Of a stretch of 64,000 nt of DNA, positions 33,964 through 43,357 are shown in pieces. Location: contig NZ_JBHSBU010000001.1 of NCBI RefSeq assembly GCF_042650885.1, forward strand, positions 2,728,001 through 2,792,000, in the 5' to 3' direction. Below the pieces are notes generated by a model. That model did not search any database. It was not told where the DNA came from and saw only the letters and a list, made by a program, of their open reading frames with translations. Numbering within the stretch: position 1 is the first letter of the stretch; each line of letters begins with the position of its first letter. The position numbers and the translations under genes were made by a program. Source of the DNA: Chitinimonas_A lacunae (lineage in GTDB: Bacteria > Pseudomonadota > Gammaproteobacteria > Burkholderiales > Chitinimonadaceae).

Positions 33964-35301
33964 ATGACTACCGCCATGAACTGGACCAGCCTGTTGTCGG
34001 CCGACCGGCTGCGTGCCCAACGCCGTCCCGCCGAAACCGGTGCCTTGATCGCCCGTTCCGACTTCCACAAGGACCACGACCGCATCGTCTTCTCGTCGCC
34101 GTTCCGGCGCCTGGGGCGCAAGACCCAGGTGCATCCGATGACCGAGAACGACCATGTCCACACCCGGCTGACCCATTCGATCGAAGTCGGCTGCGTCGGC
34201 CGCAGCCTGGGGATCATGGTGGGTCATGCGATTGCCGGCCATCTGCCGCCGCATATCAGCCCGCTCGATCTGGGCGCCATCGTCCAGGCGGCCTGTCTGG
34301 CCCACGACATCGGCAACCCGCCGTTTGGCCATGCCGGCGAATATGCGATCCGCGACTGGTTCCGCCGCGAACGCCATATCAACCTGCTCGACGGCCTCAG
34401 CCCCGCCGAGCGCTGCGATGTGCAGACCTTCGAAGGCAATGCCCAGGGGTTCCGCGTCGTCACCCAACTGGAAAACCACCGCTTCGACGGCGGTATGCGG
34501 CTGACCTATGCCACGCTCGGGGCCACGCTCAAATATCCGTGGACCTCGGAGCACGCCGGCCATAAGCAGAAATTCTCCTGCTATCAGGCCGAAACCCATC
34601 TGCTTGAGGAAATTGCCGCTGAACTGGGCCTGGTGCGCAAGGCGGCGGCGATCTGGAGCCGTCATCCGCTGTCGTATCTGATGGAGGCGGCCGACGATAT
34701 CTGCTACGCCATTCTCGACCTTGAAGACGGGGTGGAAATCGGCATGTTGCCGTTTGCCGAAATCTGCCCGCTGCTGGTGCGGATGGCCGGCATGGACGAC
34801 AAGCTGCTCGAACTCGAAGTGGCCGCCGCGCCGTCGGTGCGGCGCAAGATGTCGCTGTTGCGCTCCAAGGCCATCGACCGCTGCGTGCGCGAAGTCACCA
34901 GCGCCTTTATGCGCAACCACGAGCGGCTGCTCAATGGCGAATACGAAGGCGACCTGTTGGCCGCCTGTCCCCTGTTCGTGCAGGAAGGCATCAACGCCTC
35001 GAAGAAACTGGCGCGCGAACGGATCTTCAACAACCGGCGCAAGGTCGAGATCGAAGTCGGTTCATTCACCTGCCTCGATATTCTGCTCGAAGCCTTCTGC
35101 TGCGCCGCCCACCAGCTTTATCGCGAGCCGGACAAGCTGAGTTTCCGCAATAAACGGATTCTCGATCTGATGGAATACAACTCGCCGCAATCAGGCTGGT
35201 CGCTCTACCAGAGCTATATGCGGGTGCTCGATTTCATCGGCGGCATGACCGACAACTACGCGACCTATCTGGCCCAGCAAGTGGGCGGCATGGGCCGCTA
35301 G
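33964..35301 (+). CDS. dgt: Deoxyguanosinetriphosphate triphosphohydrolase-like protein
   Basis: 445 residues. An HD-domain phosphohydrolase whose metal ligands lie in HTRLTHSIEVG and CLAHDIGNPPFGHAGE, with DRIVFSSPFRRLGRKTQV before them. Enzymes of this family split dNTPs into deoxynucleosides and triphosphate, controlling nucleotide pools. The C-terminal region contains RKVEIEVGSFTCLDILLEAFCCAA and SLYQSYMRVLDFIGGMTDNYA, typical for the longer proteobacterial type. A second ATG at 33976 is possible. Confidence 0.9.
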   Translation: MTTAMNWTSLLSADRLRAQRRPAETGALIARSDFHKDHDRIVFSSPFRRLGRKTQVHPMTENDHVHTRLTHSIEVGCVGRSLGIMVGHAIAGHLPPHISPLDLGAIVQAACLAHDIGNPPFGHAGEYAIRDWFRRERHINLLDGLSPAERCDVQTFEGNAQGFRVVTQLENHRFDGGMRLTYATLGATLKYPWTSEHAGHKQKFSCYQAETHLLEEIAAELGLVRKAAAIWSRHPLSYLMEAADDICYAILDLEDGVEIGMLPFAEICPLLVRMAGMDDKLLELEVAAAPSVRRKMSLLRSKAIDRCVREVTSAFMRNHERLLNGEYEGDLLAACPLFVQEGINASKKLARERIFNNRRKVEIEVGSFTCLDILLEAFCCAAHQLYREPDKLSFRNKRILDLMEYNSPQSGWSLYQSYMRVLDFIGGMTDNYATYLAQQVGGMGR

Positions 35302-35313
35302 GCGGCCCGTCCG

Positions 35314-35562
35314 CTACAGTCCGCGGCCGCGTGTCACCGCGCCGTAGATCGCCAATACCCCGATCGATCCGATGATCGCGGCCACGATGCCGGCGCTCTC
35401 GCCGGCGTCGTACCAGCCCATCGTGCGACCGACAAACGACGCCAGCAGCGCCCCGATAATCCCCAATACCGTCGTCAGGATAATCCCCATCGGATTCGGC
35501 CCAGGCATCAGCGCCCGGGCGATCAGACCGACGACGAAACCGATAATGATGCTCCAGATCAT
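35314..35562 (-). CDS. GlsB/YeaQ/YmgE family small membrane protein
   Basis: 82 residues with three hydrophobic segments. The family pattern is MIWSIIIGFVVGLIARALMPGPNPMGIILTTVLGIIGALLASFVG. These stress-associated proteins sit in the inner membrane and have no known activity. The ATG at 35562 follows an AAGGAGAG ribosome site. Convergent with dgt (13-base gap). Confidence 0.9.
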   Translation of the reverse strand: MIWSIIIGFVVGLIARALMPGPNPMGIILTTVLGIIGALLASFVGRTMGWYDAGESAGIVAAIIGSIGVLAIYGAVTRGRGL

Positions 35563-35972
35563 CTTGCTCTCCTTACCAGCACGCTTGGTGCGCCTGGCCC
35601 TGTGGTGGATGTCCGGGCCACACCGCGCAGCCCTCGCGCTTGTGGTAGCAAGCGCCGACCCTGCGGCGGTCGGCCAGCCATGAATCCAGCACTGGCGCGG
35701 CTTTGACGGGATGCAACGGACTGGCCGAAGCGACGATTCGGCCAAAAGGAGAGAAAGCGCTACAAAACGGAAAATATGGGATGCGATGGCGGATCGGTCC
35801 ACCGCAGCACGCAGACGGCGCAGACAGACACAGGGGGACAGTCAGGCCGCCGGCCCTCAGGTCCCCCTGTTCGGGTCTTGCTCGATCGATCCCAGGACAC
35901 AGCGTGTCCGCCACCACGGTGCCCAAGACGCCAAGCGGCGTCATGGGCCGTGTGGGGTGGTGACCAGGCCGA
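35563..35972. other. 410-base intergenic region
   Basis: No supported gene. Several small hairpins: CAGGGGGAC ... GTCCCCCTG (35830-35871), GGACACAGCGTGTCC (35894-35908) and GACGCCAAGCGGCGTC (35928-35943). These could end the RluF-like gene's transcript. Confidence 0.45.
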
Positions 35973-36719
35973 TCAGAACTTTTCGTCGGGCCGCAGATAG
36001 CGCCACTGGCCGACCGGCAGATCGCCCAGCGGAATGCGGCCGATGCGGATGCGCTTGAGCCCCACCACCTTGAGGCCGACCAGTTCGCACATCCGGCGAA
36101 TCTGCCGCTTGCGGCCTTCGCGCAGGACAAAGCGCAACTGGTCGCGGTTCTGCCAACTGACCTTGGCCGGGCGCAGCTCATGGCCGTCGAGCGACAGGCC
36201 ATGGTGCAACAGGCGCATGCCTTCGTCGCTCAACTGGCCTTCGACCCGGACCAGATATTCCTTCTCGATCTTGGAATCGTCGCCGATCAGGCTTTTGGCG
36301 ATCCGGCCATCCTGGGTCAGGATCAGCATGCCGATCGAGTCGATATCGAGTCGGCCGGCCGGGGCCAGACCTTGCAGATGACGGGCGGTGAATTCGATGC
36401 CGGAGCGGTCGCCCACATAGCGGTTTTCCGGTCGGATCAACAGCGAAGCCGGCTTGTAACCCTGCTCGGCCTGGCCCGAGACATAACCGATCGGCTTATT
36501 GATCAGGATGGTGACGCGCTGCGACTGGGCGCTATAGGCGCGGCGGTCGAGTTCGATCCGCTGGCTTGGCAGCACCCGCACGCCCAATTGATCGGCCACC
36601 ACCCCATCGACCCGCACCCAGCCGTTGGCGATATATTCGTCGGCCTCGCGACGGGAACAGAGACCCAGCTGGGCCATGCGCTTGGACAGACGGAGAGGTT
36701 CTTCGGACGATTCAGACAT
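35973..36719 (-). CDS. rluF: RluF-like 23S rRNA pseudouridine synthase
   Basis: 248 residues. An N-terminal S4 RNA-binding domain (RLSKRMAQLGLCSRREADEYIANGWVRVDG) is followed by the RsuA-type catalytic domain with the essential aspartate in APAGRLDIDSIGML and EGRKRQIRRMCELVGLKVVGLKRIRIG near the end. The 'INKPIGYVSGQAEQGYKPA' segment is characteristic of RluF, which modifies 23S rRNA position 2604. Divergent from tcdA. Confidence 0.88.
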   Translation of the reverse strand: MSESSEEPLRLSKRMAQLGLCSRREADEYIANGWVRVDGVVADQLGVRVLPSQRIELDRRAYSAQSQRVTILINKPIGYVSGQAEQGYKPASLLIRPENRYVGDRSGIEFTARHLQGLAPAGRLDIDSIGMLILTQDGRIAKSLIGDDSKIEKEYLVRVEGQLSDEGMRLLHHGLSLDGHELRPAKVSWQNRDQLRFVLREGRKRQIRRMCELVGLKVVGLKRIRIGRIPLGDLPVGQWRYLRPDEKF

Positions 36720-36813
36720 GGGGCTTACCTTGAGGAAGGGAGACGCCGACGGGCGGCGCCATCAAACCGTCATTTTAGCGTCGGCCCGGCGCCCGCGCCC
36801 ATCGCTGCCGCGT

Positions 36814-36819
36814 TAGAAT
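36814..36819 (+). promoter_or_regulatory. Candidate -10 element for tcdA
   Basis: TAGAAT, 37 bases before the ATG, same CCGC-rich downstream context as other promoters here; -35 not clear. Confidence 0.35.
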
Positions 36820-36856
36820 CCGCTTTTGCGCCCGGTCTTTCCTTCTATTTCCTGTT

Positions 36857-37618
36857 ATGAGCGACCACGATCTCGACTACCAACGCCGTTTCGGCGGCAT
36901 CGCCCGCCTCTACGGCGACGCTGCACTGAGCCGGTTCGAAAACGCCCATCTGTGCGTGATCGGCATCGGCGGCGTCGGCTCCTGGGCCGTCGAGGCGCTG
37001 GCCCGCAGCGCCGTCGGCCATCTGACCCTGATCGATCTCGACCACGTCGCCGTCTCCAATATCAACCGCCAACTGCACGCCCTGACCCCGACCCTGGGAC
37101 AGGCCAAGGTCAGCGCCATGGCCGAGCGGGTACGCGCCATCAATCCGCGCGTCCAGATCAGTGAAATCGACGACTTTCTGACCGAAGACAATCTGCCCAC
37201 GCTGATCGACGGCCGTCACACCATGGTGATCGACTGTATCGACCAGATGCGGGTCAAGGTGGCCCTGATCGCCCACTGCCGTCGGCAGCACATCCCGCTG
37301 CTGGTCTCGGGCGGTGCCGGCGGCCGGGTCGACGCCGGTCGGGTGCAGATCGCCGATCTGGCCCAGACCGAGGGCGATCCGCTGCTCGCCAAGATCCGCG
37401 CCGAACTGCGCCGACGCCATGGCTTTCCGCGCGATGGCGGCAAATTCGGCATCGAAGCCGCCTTCTCCAGCGAAACACTGCGCCGCCCCGGCAACGCCTG
37501 CACAACGGATAGCGGCCCCACCGGCCTCAACTGCGCAGGCTTTGGCTCCTCGGTCTGCGTCACCGCCGCCTTCGGCTTTGCCCTGGCTGGCCGCGCGCTC
37601 AATCGCATCGCTGGCTGA
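36857..37618 (+). CDS. tcdA: tRNA threonylcarbamoyladenosine dehydratase (TcdA, ThiF/E1-like)
   Basis: 253 residues. The ATP-binding loop is read in LCVIGIGGVGSWAVEALARSAVG, with IDLDHVAVSNINRQ and the catalytic region DCIDQMRVKVALI. TcdA cyclises t6A37 in ANN-decoding tRNAs. It lacks the CxxC zinc pairs of MoeB, which favours TcdA. An S4-domain protein follows 76 bases later. Confidence 0.9.
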   Translation: MSDHDLDYQRRFGGIARLYGDAALSRFENAHLCVIGIGGVGSWAVEALARSAVGHLTLIDLDHVAVSNINRQLHALTPTLGQAKVSAMAERVRAINPRVQISEIDDFLTEDNLPTLIDGRHTMVIDCIDQMRVKVALIAHCRRQHIPLLVSGGAGGRVDAGRVQIADLAQTEGDPLLAKIRAELRRRHGFPRDGGKFGIEAAFSSETLRRPGNACTTDSGPTGLNCAGFGSSVCVTAAFGFALAGRALNRIAG

Positions 37619-37694
37619 TTCGGTTCCTTTTCTAATCTGAGGCGCTACACGCCTTGCACAGGTTTTTCCTGTTTATTTCCAATAGGAGGCCGCC

Positions 37695-37916
37695 ATGGCC
37701 AATTACCGCTTTCATCTGACTTCGGAATATATCGAGCTGGACAATCTGCTCAAACACCTGGGCCTTGCCCCATCGGGTGGCGCAGCCAAGGCCATGGTGG
37801 CCGACGGTCTGGTCAAGGTCGACGGCGAGCTGGAGACCCGCAAGACCCGCAAACTGCGCGCAGGTCAGGTGGTGAGCCTGGGCGACGATACCGTCACGGT
37901 GCTGCCGCCGACCTGA
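37695..37916 (+). CDS. S4-domain RNA-binding protein (YbcJ-like)
   Basis: 73 residues, a single S4 domain: EYIELDNLLKHLGLAPSGGAAKAMVADGLVKVDGELETRKTRKLRAGQVV. It is expected to bind structured RNA, possibly rRNA. Strong ribosome site AGGAGG before the ATG at 37695. Same strand as tcdA. Confidence 0.9.
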   Translation: MANYRFHLTSEYIELDNLLKHLGLAPSGGAAKAMVADGLVKVDGELETRKTRKLRAGQVVSLGDDTVTVLPPT

Positions 37917-37985
37917 GGCCGGTCGGGCCCGATCGCCCCCAGTGTTCTGGGCCGCCTGGACGCTTTGGCGATGGCGGACCGGCCA

Positions 37986-38786
37986 TCAAGGCTGCGGCCC
38001 TACCTCCGGGTTCGCTTCCGCCTCGTCGGGACGCGAACTGCGCAGGCGGAATTTGGCGATCAGCTTTTCGGGCATTCCGCTCTGGCGTACTTCGTCGATC
38101 ACGCTGTCGAGCCGGGCCTTCAGTGCCGCCGCGCCCGGATACTGGCGCGACACCAGCAGATGCAAAGGCTGCTCACGCGCACTGACCGGGGTATCGAAGG
38201 TGGCAAAGCGCGAACGTTGGGCCGGGAAATGGTTGCCGATCAGATACCAACCGACCAGCTCATCCTGCACCACCGCCTCGGCCCGTCCCAGCATCAACAG
38301 CCGGAAGGCGCTCTGTTCGTCGCTGGTATAGCTGATCTGGGCGCCATGGCGGCGCAACAGGTCTTCGTACCAATAGCCGCGCGGGGTGGCGATCTGCCGG
38401 CCGGCGAAATCGCTGAAGCGCTCGAAGCGCTGCGGTACGTGTTGATGGGAACGGTAATAGAACAGGACCGAACGGGAAATCAGCACCGGCGAGCTGAAAT
38501 CGAAGCGGCGGGCGCGTTCCTCGTTGTGGGCATAGGGAAAGGCCGCAAACACCAGCCCCTGCTCGACCATCGCTTCGGCGCGCGGCCAACTGGTATAGCG
38601 GTAGACCGGCTTGAGCCCGGCCCGGCGGAACGCCTCTTCGACCAGCAGGGTAAAGATGGCCCGCTCGGGTGACTTCTGCATCACATAGGGCGGCCACTCG
38701 CCGGTGGCCAGCGGCACCTCCTGCGCTGCAGCCACAGCCAGACCGCCGTATAGCGCAGCAATTCCCCAGATTATCCTGATCCCCAT
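37986..38786 (-). CDS. Periplasmic solute-binding protein (family 3-like)
   Basis: 266 residues with a signal peptide (about 1-21). The domain begins VPLATGEWPPYVMQKSPERAIFTLLVEEAFRRAGLKPVYRYTSWPRAEAMVEQG, the type 3 extracellular solute-binding pattern. There are no permease or ATPase genes nearby, so it may be an orphan receptor or part of a distant amino-acid system. The C-terminal region LIAKFRLRSSRPDEAEANPEVGPQP is a polar tail. Confidence 0.8.
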   Translation of the reverse strand: MGIRIIWGIAALYGGLAVAAAQEVPLATGEWPPYVMQKSPERAIFTLLVEEAFRRAGLKPVYRYTSWPRAEAMVEQGLVFAAFPYAHNEERARRFDFSSPVLISRSVLFYYRSHQHVPQRFERFSDFAGRQIATPRGYWYEDLLRRHGAQISYTSDEQSAFRLLMLGRAEAVVQDELVGWYLIGNHFPAQRSRFATFDTPVSAREQPLHLLVSRQYPGAAALKARLDSVIDEVRQSGMPEKLIAKFRLRSSRPDEAEANPEVGPQP

Positions 38787-38807
38787 CGTGGCCCTCTCCT
38801 ATCGGTT

Positions 38808-39539
38808 TCAGGATAGCCAAGGCCCGTCCACCCCCAAAGCCAGTAACGCATCGCGTTCGAGATAACGCCACTGTCCCGGCGCCAGATCGGCCAGACCACC
38901 CTCGCCGAGCACCAGCCCGCCCAGGGCCACCCGATGGAGCGCTTCGACCCGATTGCCGGCAGCGGCCACCATCCGTTTGACCTGATGGTATTTGCCCTGG
39001 TCGATGGTCAGCGCCAGCAGCCGCTCGTCGAGCGCCTCGGCGCCCAGCGCAGCCAGGGGCGCCGGTTCATCATGGAGTTGCACCCCCTCGCGCAGGGCGG
39101 CGAGCTGACTTGCATCGAGCGGATGGCGGACTGCCGCGTGGTAGCACTTGGAGACATGGCGGCGTGGCGAAGCGAGGCCATGGATAAAGCTGCCGTCGTC
39201 GGAGAGCAGCAGCAGGCCGGTCGTATCCTGGTCAAGCCGCCCGACACACTGCACGCCACGTTCGCGCAAGGGCAGCGGCAACAGACCGAAGACGCTGGCG
39301 TGGTGCTGCGGGGTACGCGAGCATTCGACCCCGGCCGGTTTATGCAGCGCCAGATAGACCCGCTCGCGGTACTGCCAGGGCTCGCCATCGACTTCAAAGC
39401 ACCAGCCGGTCTCGTCGAGGTCGAGTTCCGGGTCGAGCCAGGGTTCACCGGCCACCGTCAGTCGGCCGGCCTGGATCAGCAGGCGACAGCCCTTGCGGCT
39501 GCCAAAGCCCTGCGACTGCAACAGACGTTCAAGCTTCAC
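38808..39539 (-). CDS. rsuA: RsuA-family rRNA pseudouridine synthase
   Basis: 243 residues starting with GTG at 39539. A short S4 domain (KLERLLQSQGFGSRKGCRLLIQAGRLTVAG) and the catalytic domain with aspartate in CVGRLDQDTTGLLLLSDDG and EG/KYHQVKRMVAAAGNRVEALHR. RsuA makes pseudouridine 516 in 16S rRNA; assignment to RsuA over other family members rests on the short S4 region and length. The start overlaps the Dabb gene by 11 bases, so the two are translated together. Confidence 0.85.
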   Translation of the reverse strand: MKLERLLQSQGFGSRKGCRLLIQAGRLTVAGEPWLDPELDLDETGWCFEVDGEPWQYRERVYLALHKPAGVECSRTPQHHASVFGLLPLPLRERGVQCVGRLDQDTTGLLLLSDDGSFIHGLASPRRHVSKCYHAAVRHPLDASQLAALREGVQLHDEPAPLAALGAEALDERLLALTIDQGKYHQVKRMVAAAGNRVEALHRVALGGLVLGEGGLADLAPGQWRYLERDALLALGVDGPWLS

Positions 39540-39840
39540 CGGCGCTCTCGTAGTGGACACACACCCGATCGCTGCACAGCGTACCGACAAAGGCCGAGGC
39601 GGCGCGGTAGTCGGGATGGTTCTGATAACGCTGCAAGGCAGCAAAGTCGTCGAATTCGGCCAGCAGGGCCAGATCGTAGTTCGAATGCGGCGAGGCGACA
39701 TTGCGCCCCACTTCGATCCGGCGCAGTTCCGGCACCACACTGCGCAAGCCTTCAAGCGCCGCCTTGACCGCCACGGCATCGAGTTCGCGCTGTACCGCGT
39801 CCTTGGCCTGGAGTTTCCACATCACGATATGCCGCAGCAC
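39529..39840 (-). CDS. Dabb (stress-responsive alpha/beta barrel) protein
   Basis: 103 residues. The signature is MLRHIVMWKLQ at the start, LALLAEFDDFAALQRYQNHPDYRA in the middle and CVHYES at the end. The family forms small dimeric barrels; its role in bacteria is not established. Its 3' end overlaps rsuA. Confidence 0.88.
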   Translation of the reverse strand: MLRHIVMWKLQAKDAVQRELDAVAVKAALEGLRSVVPELRRIEVGRNVASPHSNYDLALLAEFDDFAALQRYQNHPDYRAASAFVGTLCSDRVCVHYESAGEA

Positions 39841-39938
39841 CGGATTTCCTTTCCCGTTGGGGCCTGCCGCCTGGGCAGGGTCAAAAATAATAGATTTTCA
39901 GGAATCTATACTTTTACGTTTATCGCCGCTACAGGTAT

Positions 39939-39954
39939 AGCAGTGTTTTGTCTT
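39939..39954 (-). repeat. Possible divergent copy of the paired TGCAA repeat
   Basis: On the minus strand GACAA then TGCTA about 10 bases later (ACAAAACACTGCTA), 25 bases after the 93-residue gene's stop and followed by an A-rich stretch with AAAAGTATAG. Weak. Confidence 0.3.
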
Positions 39955-39978
39955 GATTATTTATTATTTGATTTTCCA

Positions 39979-40260
39979 CTATTCATCTTCCGCCCCTTCT
40001 CCATCAGGAATGCCGTAGGCGGTGAGGACATAGTCATAGCGCCCGGCCAGCAGCGGCTCGGCCACATAGGGCTGGAGCAGCGGCAGTTTGTCGGGGGTAA
40101 TGAAATACGACAGCACCATGTCCGGATCGGGTCGGCGCTGTTCGGCCGTGAACAGCTGGGCCAGATAGCGGGTCGAGATGGTGGGGGCCACGGTCAGCTG
40201 GCCGACGAAGGCGCCATCCATACCGGTTTCCCAGACTTCGATTGCACGCACGATCTTCAT
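39979..40260 (-). CDS. Hypothetical protein, 93 residues
   Basis: Not firmly recognised. The sequence VRAIEVWETGMDGAFVGQLTVAPTISTRYLAQLF and DMVLSYFITPDKLPLLQPYV resembles small acidic proteins of the immunity-like DUF7683 type, but the match is by eye and weak. No signal or membrane segment. The gene is short, monocistronic and divergent from the cobalamin riboswitch. Start ATG at 40260 with an AGATG-poor ribosome site (GGGAGATG). Confidence 0.6.
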   Translation of the reverse strand: MKIVRAIEVWETGMDGAFVGQLTVAPTISTRYLAQLFTAEQRRPDPDMVLSYFITPDKLPLLQPYVAEPLLAGRYDYVLTAYGIPDGEGAEDE

Positions 40261-40328
40261 AAGACATCTCCCGGATAGGCTGCCGATTCTACGCCCGCCA
40301 CAGCCGGACGCCAGTACAGGGCCTCGCT

Positions 40329-40334
40329 TATAAT
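40329..40334 (+). promoter_or_regulatory. -10 element of the btuB promoter
   Basis: Consensus TATAAT, just upstream of the cobalamin riboswitch; -35 (GGACGC at 40306) is poor. Confidence 0.6.
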
Positions 40335-40348
40335 GGCCAGCTTTTCGC

Positions 40349-40490
40349 CGTCGGGTGCTCCTTATCGGAGTGAAACAGGGAAGCCGGTGCGGTCGCTCAC
40401 GACCCAGGCCGGCGCTGCCCCCGCAACGGTAAGTCGCGTTGCGCTCCCGCCGGAGACGCCCACGCGACCAGCCCGGAGACCGGCCCGGCG
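40349..40490 (+). ncRNA. Cobalamin riboswitch (B12 element)
   Basis: The class signatures appear in order: GGGTGCTC, GGAGTGAAACAGGGAAGCCG (P3/P4 entry), GCTGCCCCCGCAACGGTAAG (B12 box) and CCAGCCCGGAGACCGGCC (P7/L6 region). It sits between a TATAAT and the receptor gene, so high cobalamin should lower expression of the receptor. The ribosome site lies about 75 bases beyond it. Confidence 0.93.
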
Positions 40491-40575
40491 GCGGAAAACG
40501 GCAAGCCGGCATTCCCAGCGGCTCGCCGCCCCTGATCCCGCTCGCGGAGGGCGAGCACACCGGAGAGTTTTCCCC

Positions 40576-42528
40576 ATGTCCAGCCTGATTTCCCTGGCCG
40601 TCGCCGCACTCGGCGCTACGGCTGCTGCCGAACCCGCATCGCCCGAAGTGGTGGTGGTCACCGCCACCCGGCTGCCCACCAGGGCGGCCGATCAACCGGT
40701 CAATCTGACCGTGATCGACCGCCGCCAGATCGAACGCTCCGCCGCCTCGGGCGTGCTCGAACTGCTGCGCGGCGTGGCCGGGTTGCGGGTCGGCAATATC
40801 GACAGCCTCGGCAACGGCAGTATCGATCTGCGCGGCTTTGGCGTGACGGGCGCGGCCAATACCCAGATTCTGCTCGATGGCATCCGCCTCAACGACAACG
40901 ACCTGTCCTCGCCACGGCTCGGCGCCCTGTCGCTCGATCAGATCGAGCGGATCGAAATCGTGCGCGGTGGCAGCGTGGCCCATGGTGGCGGCAGTTCGGG
41001 CGGGGTGATCAATCTGATCAGCCGGCGCCACAGTTCCGGCGCCGGGCTCAAATTCGGCAGCCACGACAGTGTCGATGGCCACGGCCACTGGCGCGGCGGC
41101 AATGAAGACTGGCGCTTCGGCCTCGACGGCCGCTATGCCGAAACCGATGGCGAGCGGGCCAATAGCGCCGCCCGCAGCCGGCGCGTGGCGGCCGATCTGG
41201 GCTGGCAGGGCGCCGCCGTGCGCCTGAGCGCCGCCGCTTCGGCTGAACGCGAAGATCAACGCTTTCCGGGCGTGCGCCGGGTCGATCGCGCCAGCGGGCT
41301 TGATCAGTTCCAGCACGACCCCGACGGCAGCGACAGCCCGAACGACCACGGCCGGGCCGAATCGTGGCGCCAGGCACTGCGTGGCGAGGGCGAACTCGGC
41401 CAAGGCCGCTGGGCGGTCGATCTGAGTCGGCGTCACAAGCGCATCGACGGCTTTTTCGATTACGGCGGCGGCTATAGCTCGGCCGACCGGCGCGATACCG
41501 ACGAAACCCGCCTGTCGCCGCGTCTGGCCCTGCCGCATCGCTGGTTTGGCGTGGCGAGCGACCTGACCGTCGGGGCCGATGTCGGCCGCGCCGACAGCGA
41601 GCGCTGGGACGGCCCGCTTATCCCATCGACCTGGAAGGGCGACAGCCGGCTTGATAGCCGCGCCGTCTGGTTCGACCATGGCAGCCATCTCAGCGAAGCG
41701 ACACGACTGACCATCGGCGCCCGCTGGGAGCGGGCCGAGCAGCGTGTCTCGCTGCTCGACTGGAGCGGTGTCCTGCAACAGAGCGAACGGACCGACACGC
41801 TGCATGGCTTCCAACTGGGGCTGCGTCAGCGGCTCGACCCGCACTGGTCGCTCTATGGCCGCATCGGCCGCAGCTACCGATTGCCCAATAGCGATGAACT
41901 GGCCGACAACGCCGAGCTGAAGCCGCAGACATCGCGCGATATCGAAGCCGGGCTCGAAGGCCGCAGCGGCGCCATCGCTCTGCGGCTCGCGGTCTTTGCC
42001 ATGCGGCTCGACGATGAAATCGCCTTCCAGCCCTATGTGAACGGCTTTGGCCGCAATATCAATCTGGCACCGACCCGGCGCCGTGGCGTCGAATTCGAGA
42101 CGCGCTGGCACCACGAGCAGTTCGAGCTGGGCGCCAATCTGGCCTATACCGTGGCCGAATTCCGCTCTGGCGTGTACGGCGGCATCGATGTGGCCGACCG
42201 CGATGTGCCGCTGGTGCCGCGCTGGCAAGGCAATCTGCACGCCGGCTGGCAGTTCCGCAGCGACAGCCGGCTCGATCTGCAATGGCACGGCAATGGCCGC
42301 AGCCGGCTCGACAACGACCAGGCCAATCGCGGGCCGTGGCTCGCCGGCTATGGCATCGTCGATCTCAAGCTGAGCCACCGCATCGACCGCCTGACGCTCA
42401 GCCTCAGCGCCCAGAACCTCGGTGACAAGCGCTACGCCAGCTATGGCGTCAAGGGTGGCGGCGAGCGCTACAACCTCTATCCGGCCGCCGGCCGGCGCTG
42501 GTGGGTGGGCGCTGACTACCGCTTCTGA
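40576..42528 (+). CDS. btuB: BtuB-type TonB-dependent cobalamin receptor
   Basis: 650 residues. A short signal peptide (about 1-19), a TonB box (PEVVVVTATRLP) and a plug domain (VIDRRQIERSAASGVLELLRGVAGLRV ... NTQILLDGIRLND ... IERIEIVRGGSVAHGGGSSGGVINLI) precede a 22-strand barrel ending with the outer-membrane terminal phenylalanine (WWVGADYRF). The gene is shorter in its signal than enteric BtuB. The riboswitch directly upstream supports cobalamin as ligand. The ribosome site GGAGAG precedes the ATG at 40576. No btuCDF is in the window. Confidence 0.92.
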   Translation: MSSLISLAVAALGATAAAEPASPEVVVVTATRLPTRAADQPVNLTVIDRRQIERSAASGVLELLRGVAGLRVGNIDSLGNGSIDLRGFGVTGAANTQILLDGIRLNDNDLSSPRLGALSLDQIERIEIVRGGSVAHGGGSSGGVINLISRRHSSGAGLKFGSHDSVDGHGHWRGGNEDWRFGLDGRYAETDGERANSAARSRRVAADLGWQGAAVRLSAAASAEREDQRFPGVRRVDRASGLDQFQHDPDGSDSPNDHGRAESWRQALRGEGELGQGRWAVDLSRRHKRIDGFFDYGGGYSSADRRDTDETRLSPRLALPHRWFGVASDLTVGADVGRADSERWDGPLIPSTWKGDSRLDSRAVWFDHGSHLSEATRLTIGARWERAEQRVSLLDWSGVLQQSERTDTLHGFQLGLRQRLDPHWSLYGRIGRSYRLPNSDELADNAELKPQTSRDIEAGLEGRSGAIALRLAVFAMRLDDEIAFQPYVNGFGRNINLAPTRRRGVEFETRWHHEQFELGANLAYTVAEFRSGVYGGIDVADRDVPLVPRWQGNLHAGWQFRSDSRLDLQWHGNGRSRLDNDQANRGPWLAGYGIVDLKLSHRIDRLTLSLSAQNLGDKRYASYGVKGGGERYNLYPAAGRRWWVGADYRF

Positions 42529-43357
42529 ACCTGCGCCGGGAAACTCGACGTCCCGGGTCCGGCCACAGCGCCGCCGATTCAGACCGAGCAACCCGCGTTG
42601 CTCATGACGCCGATTGAAACGGCAAGGCGCCAAAAAACCGGACCCGAGCTGAACAGGCAGCGCCGCCCGCGCTGCCTGTTTGCTGCTGGCCACTCGGCCA
42701 GACAAAACAGCCCGTCATTACCGCTGCACTTTGTCCGGGAATTTATCGCACATCTCTCTCCGGCCTATTCCGCTTCCGCCTGATTCCTCGATTGACCATT
42801 ATTAAGCCGGTTCTTGTCGAGTAGCGTTGCACAGCCAATGAATGCCAGGCAATTATTCCCTGGCAACATTGCCGATATTTTTCTCCACACCTTATCCACT
42901 GTTTGACTGACAGCAAATCCCCTTGCCTGGAAAAGTGGCTATCGGCGGACTCAGCAATATTCCCAACATTTCTGCCGACCCCGCTTTTGGACAATGCAGA
43001 ATTGGCTCCTTTCTGCTCCAGCCACTCTGCAAACCAGATCCAGCCTACAAAGCAATCTCCACAAATGCTTCTTGAACAGATACGACATTTTCAGCCAACG
43101 AAAAACTTTCCCACAAATATATTTTGAATAGAACCGACAACCATTTCATCAACCCCTAATGGGGTTTAGCACAAACCACGACATTTCATTGCCAATCAGC
43201 CTTTAGGCCATGGCCTTCCAAAAAATCCTCATTAGAATAGCCGCATCATTCACCGCAACGGCGGCAAGAATGATTGAAGCGGTTGAATCCGGATATTTCT
43301 CAATATCAACCGCCATATACAATCATCATTTTCCATTTAAAAAACGGAGATTACCAA
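42529..43357. other. 829-base intergenic region, second half AT-rich
   Basis: It contains a terminator-like stem (42652-42680) after btuB. From about 42780 to 43357 the composition is visibly much more AT-rich than the rest of the window. No gene with a ribosome site is supported there. Confidence 0.5.
42652..42682 (+). terminator. Terminator after btuB
   Basis: Perfect 11-base stem AACAGGCAGCG/CGCTGCCTGTT with a 7-base loop, followed by a short T-rich TTGCTG. Confidence 0.7.

Noticed and set aside
40261..42705. Minus-strand frame extending the 93-residue gene across btuB
   Set aside because: Only the part from the ATG at 40260 is plausible; the rest is antisense to the receptor gene and the riboswitch.
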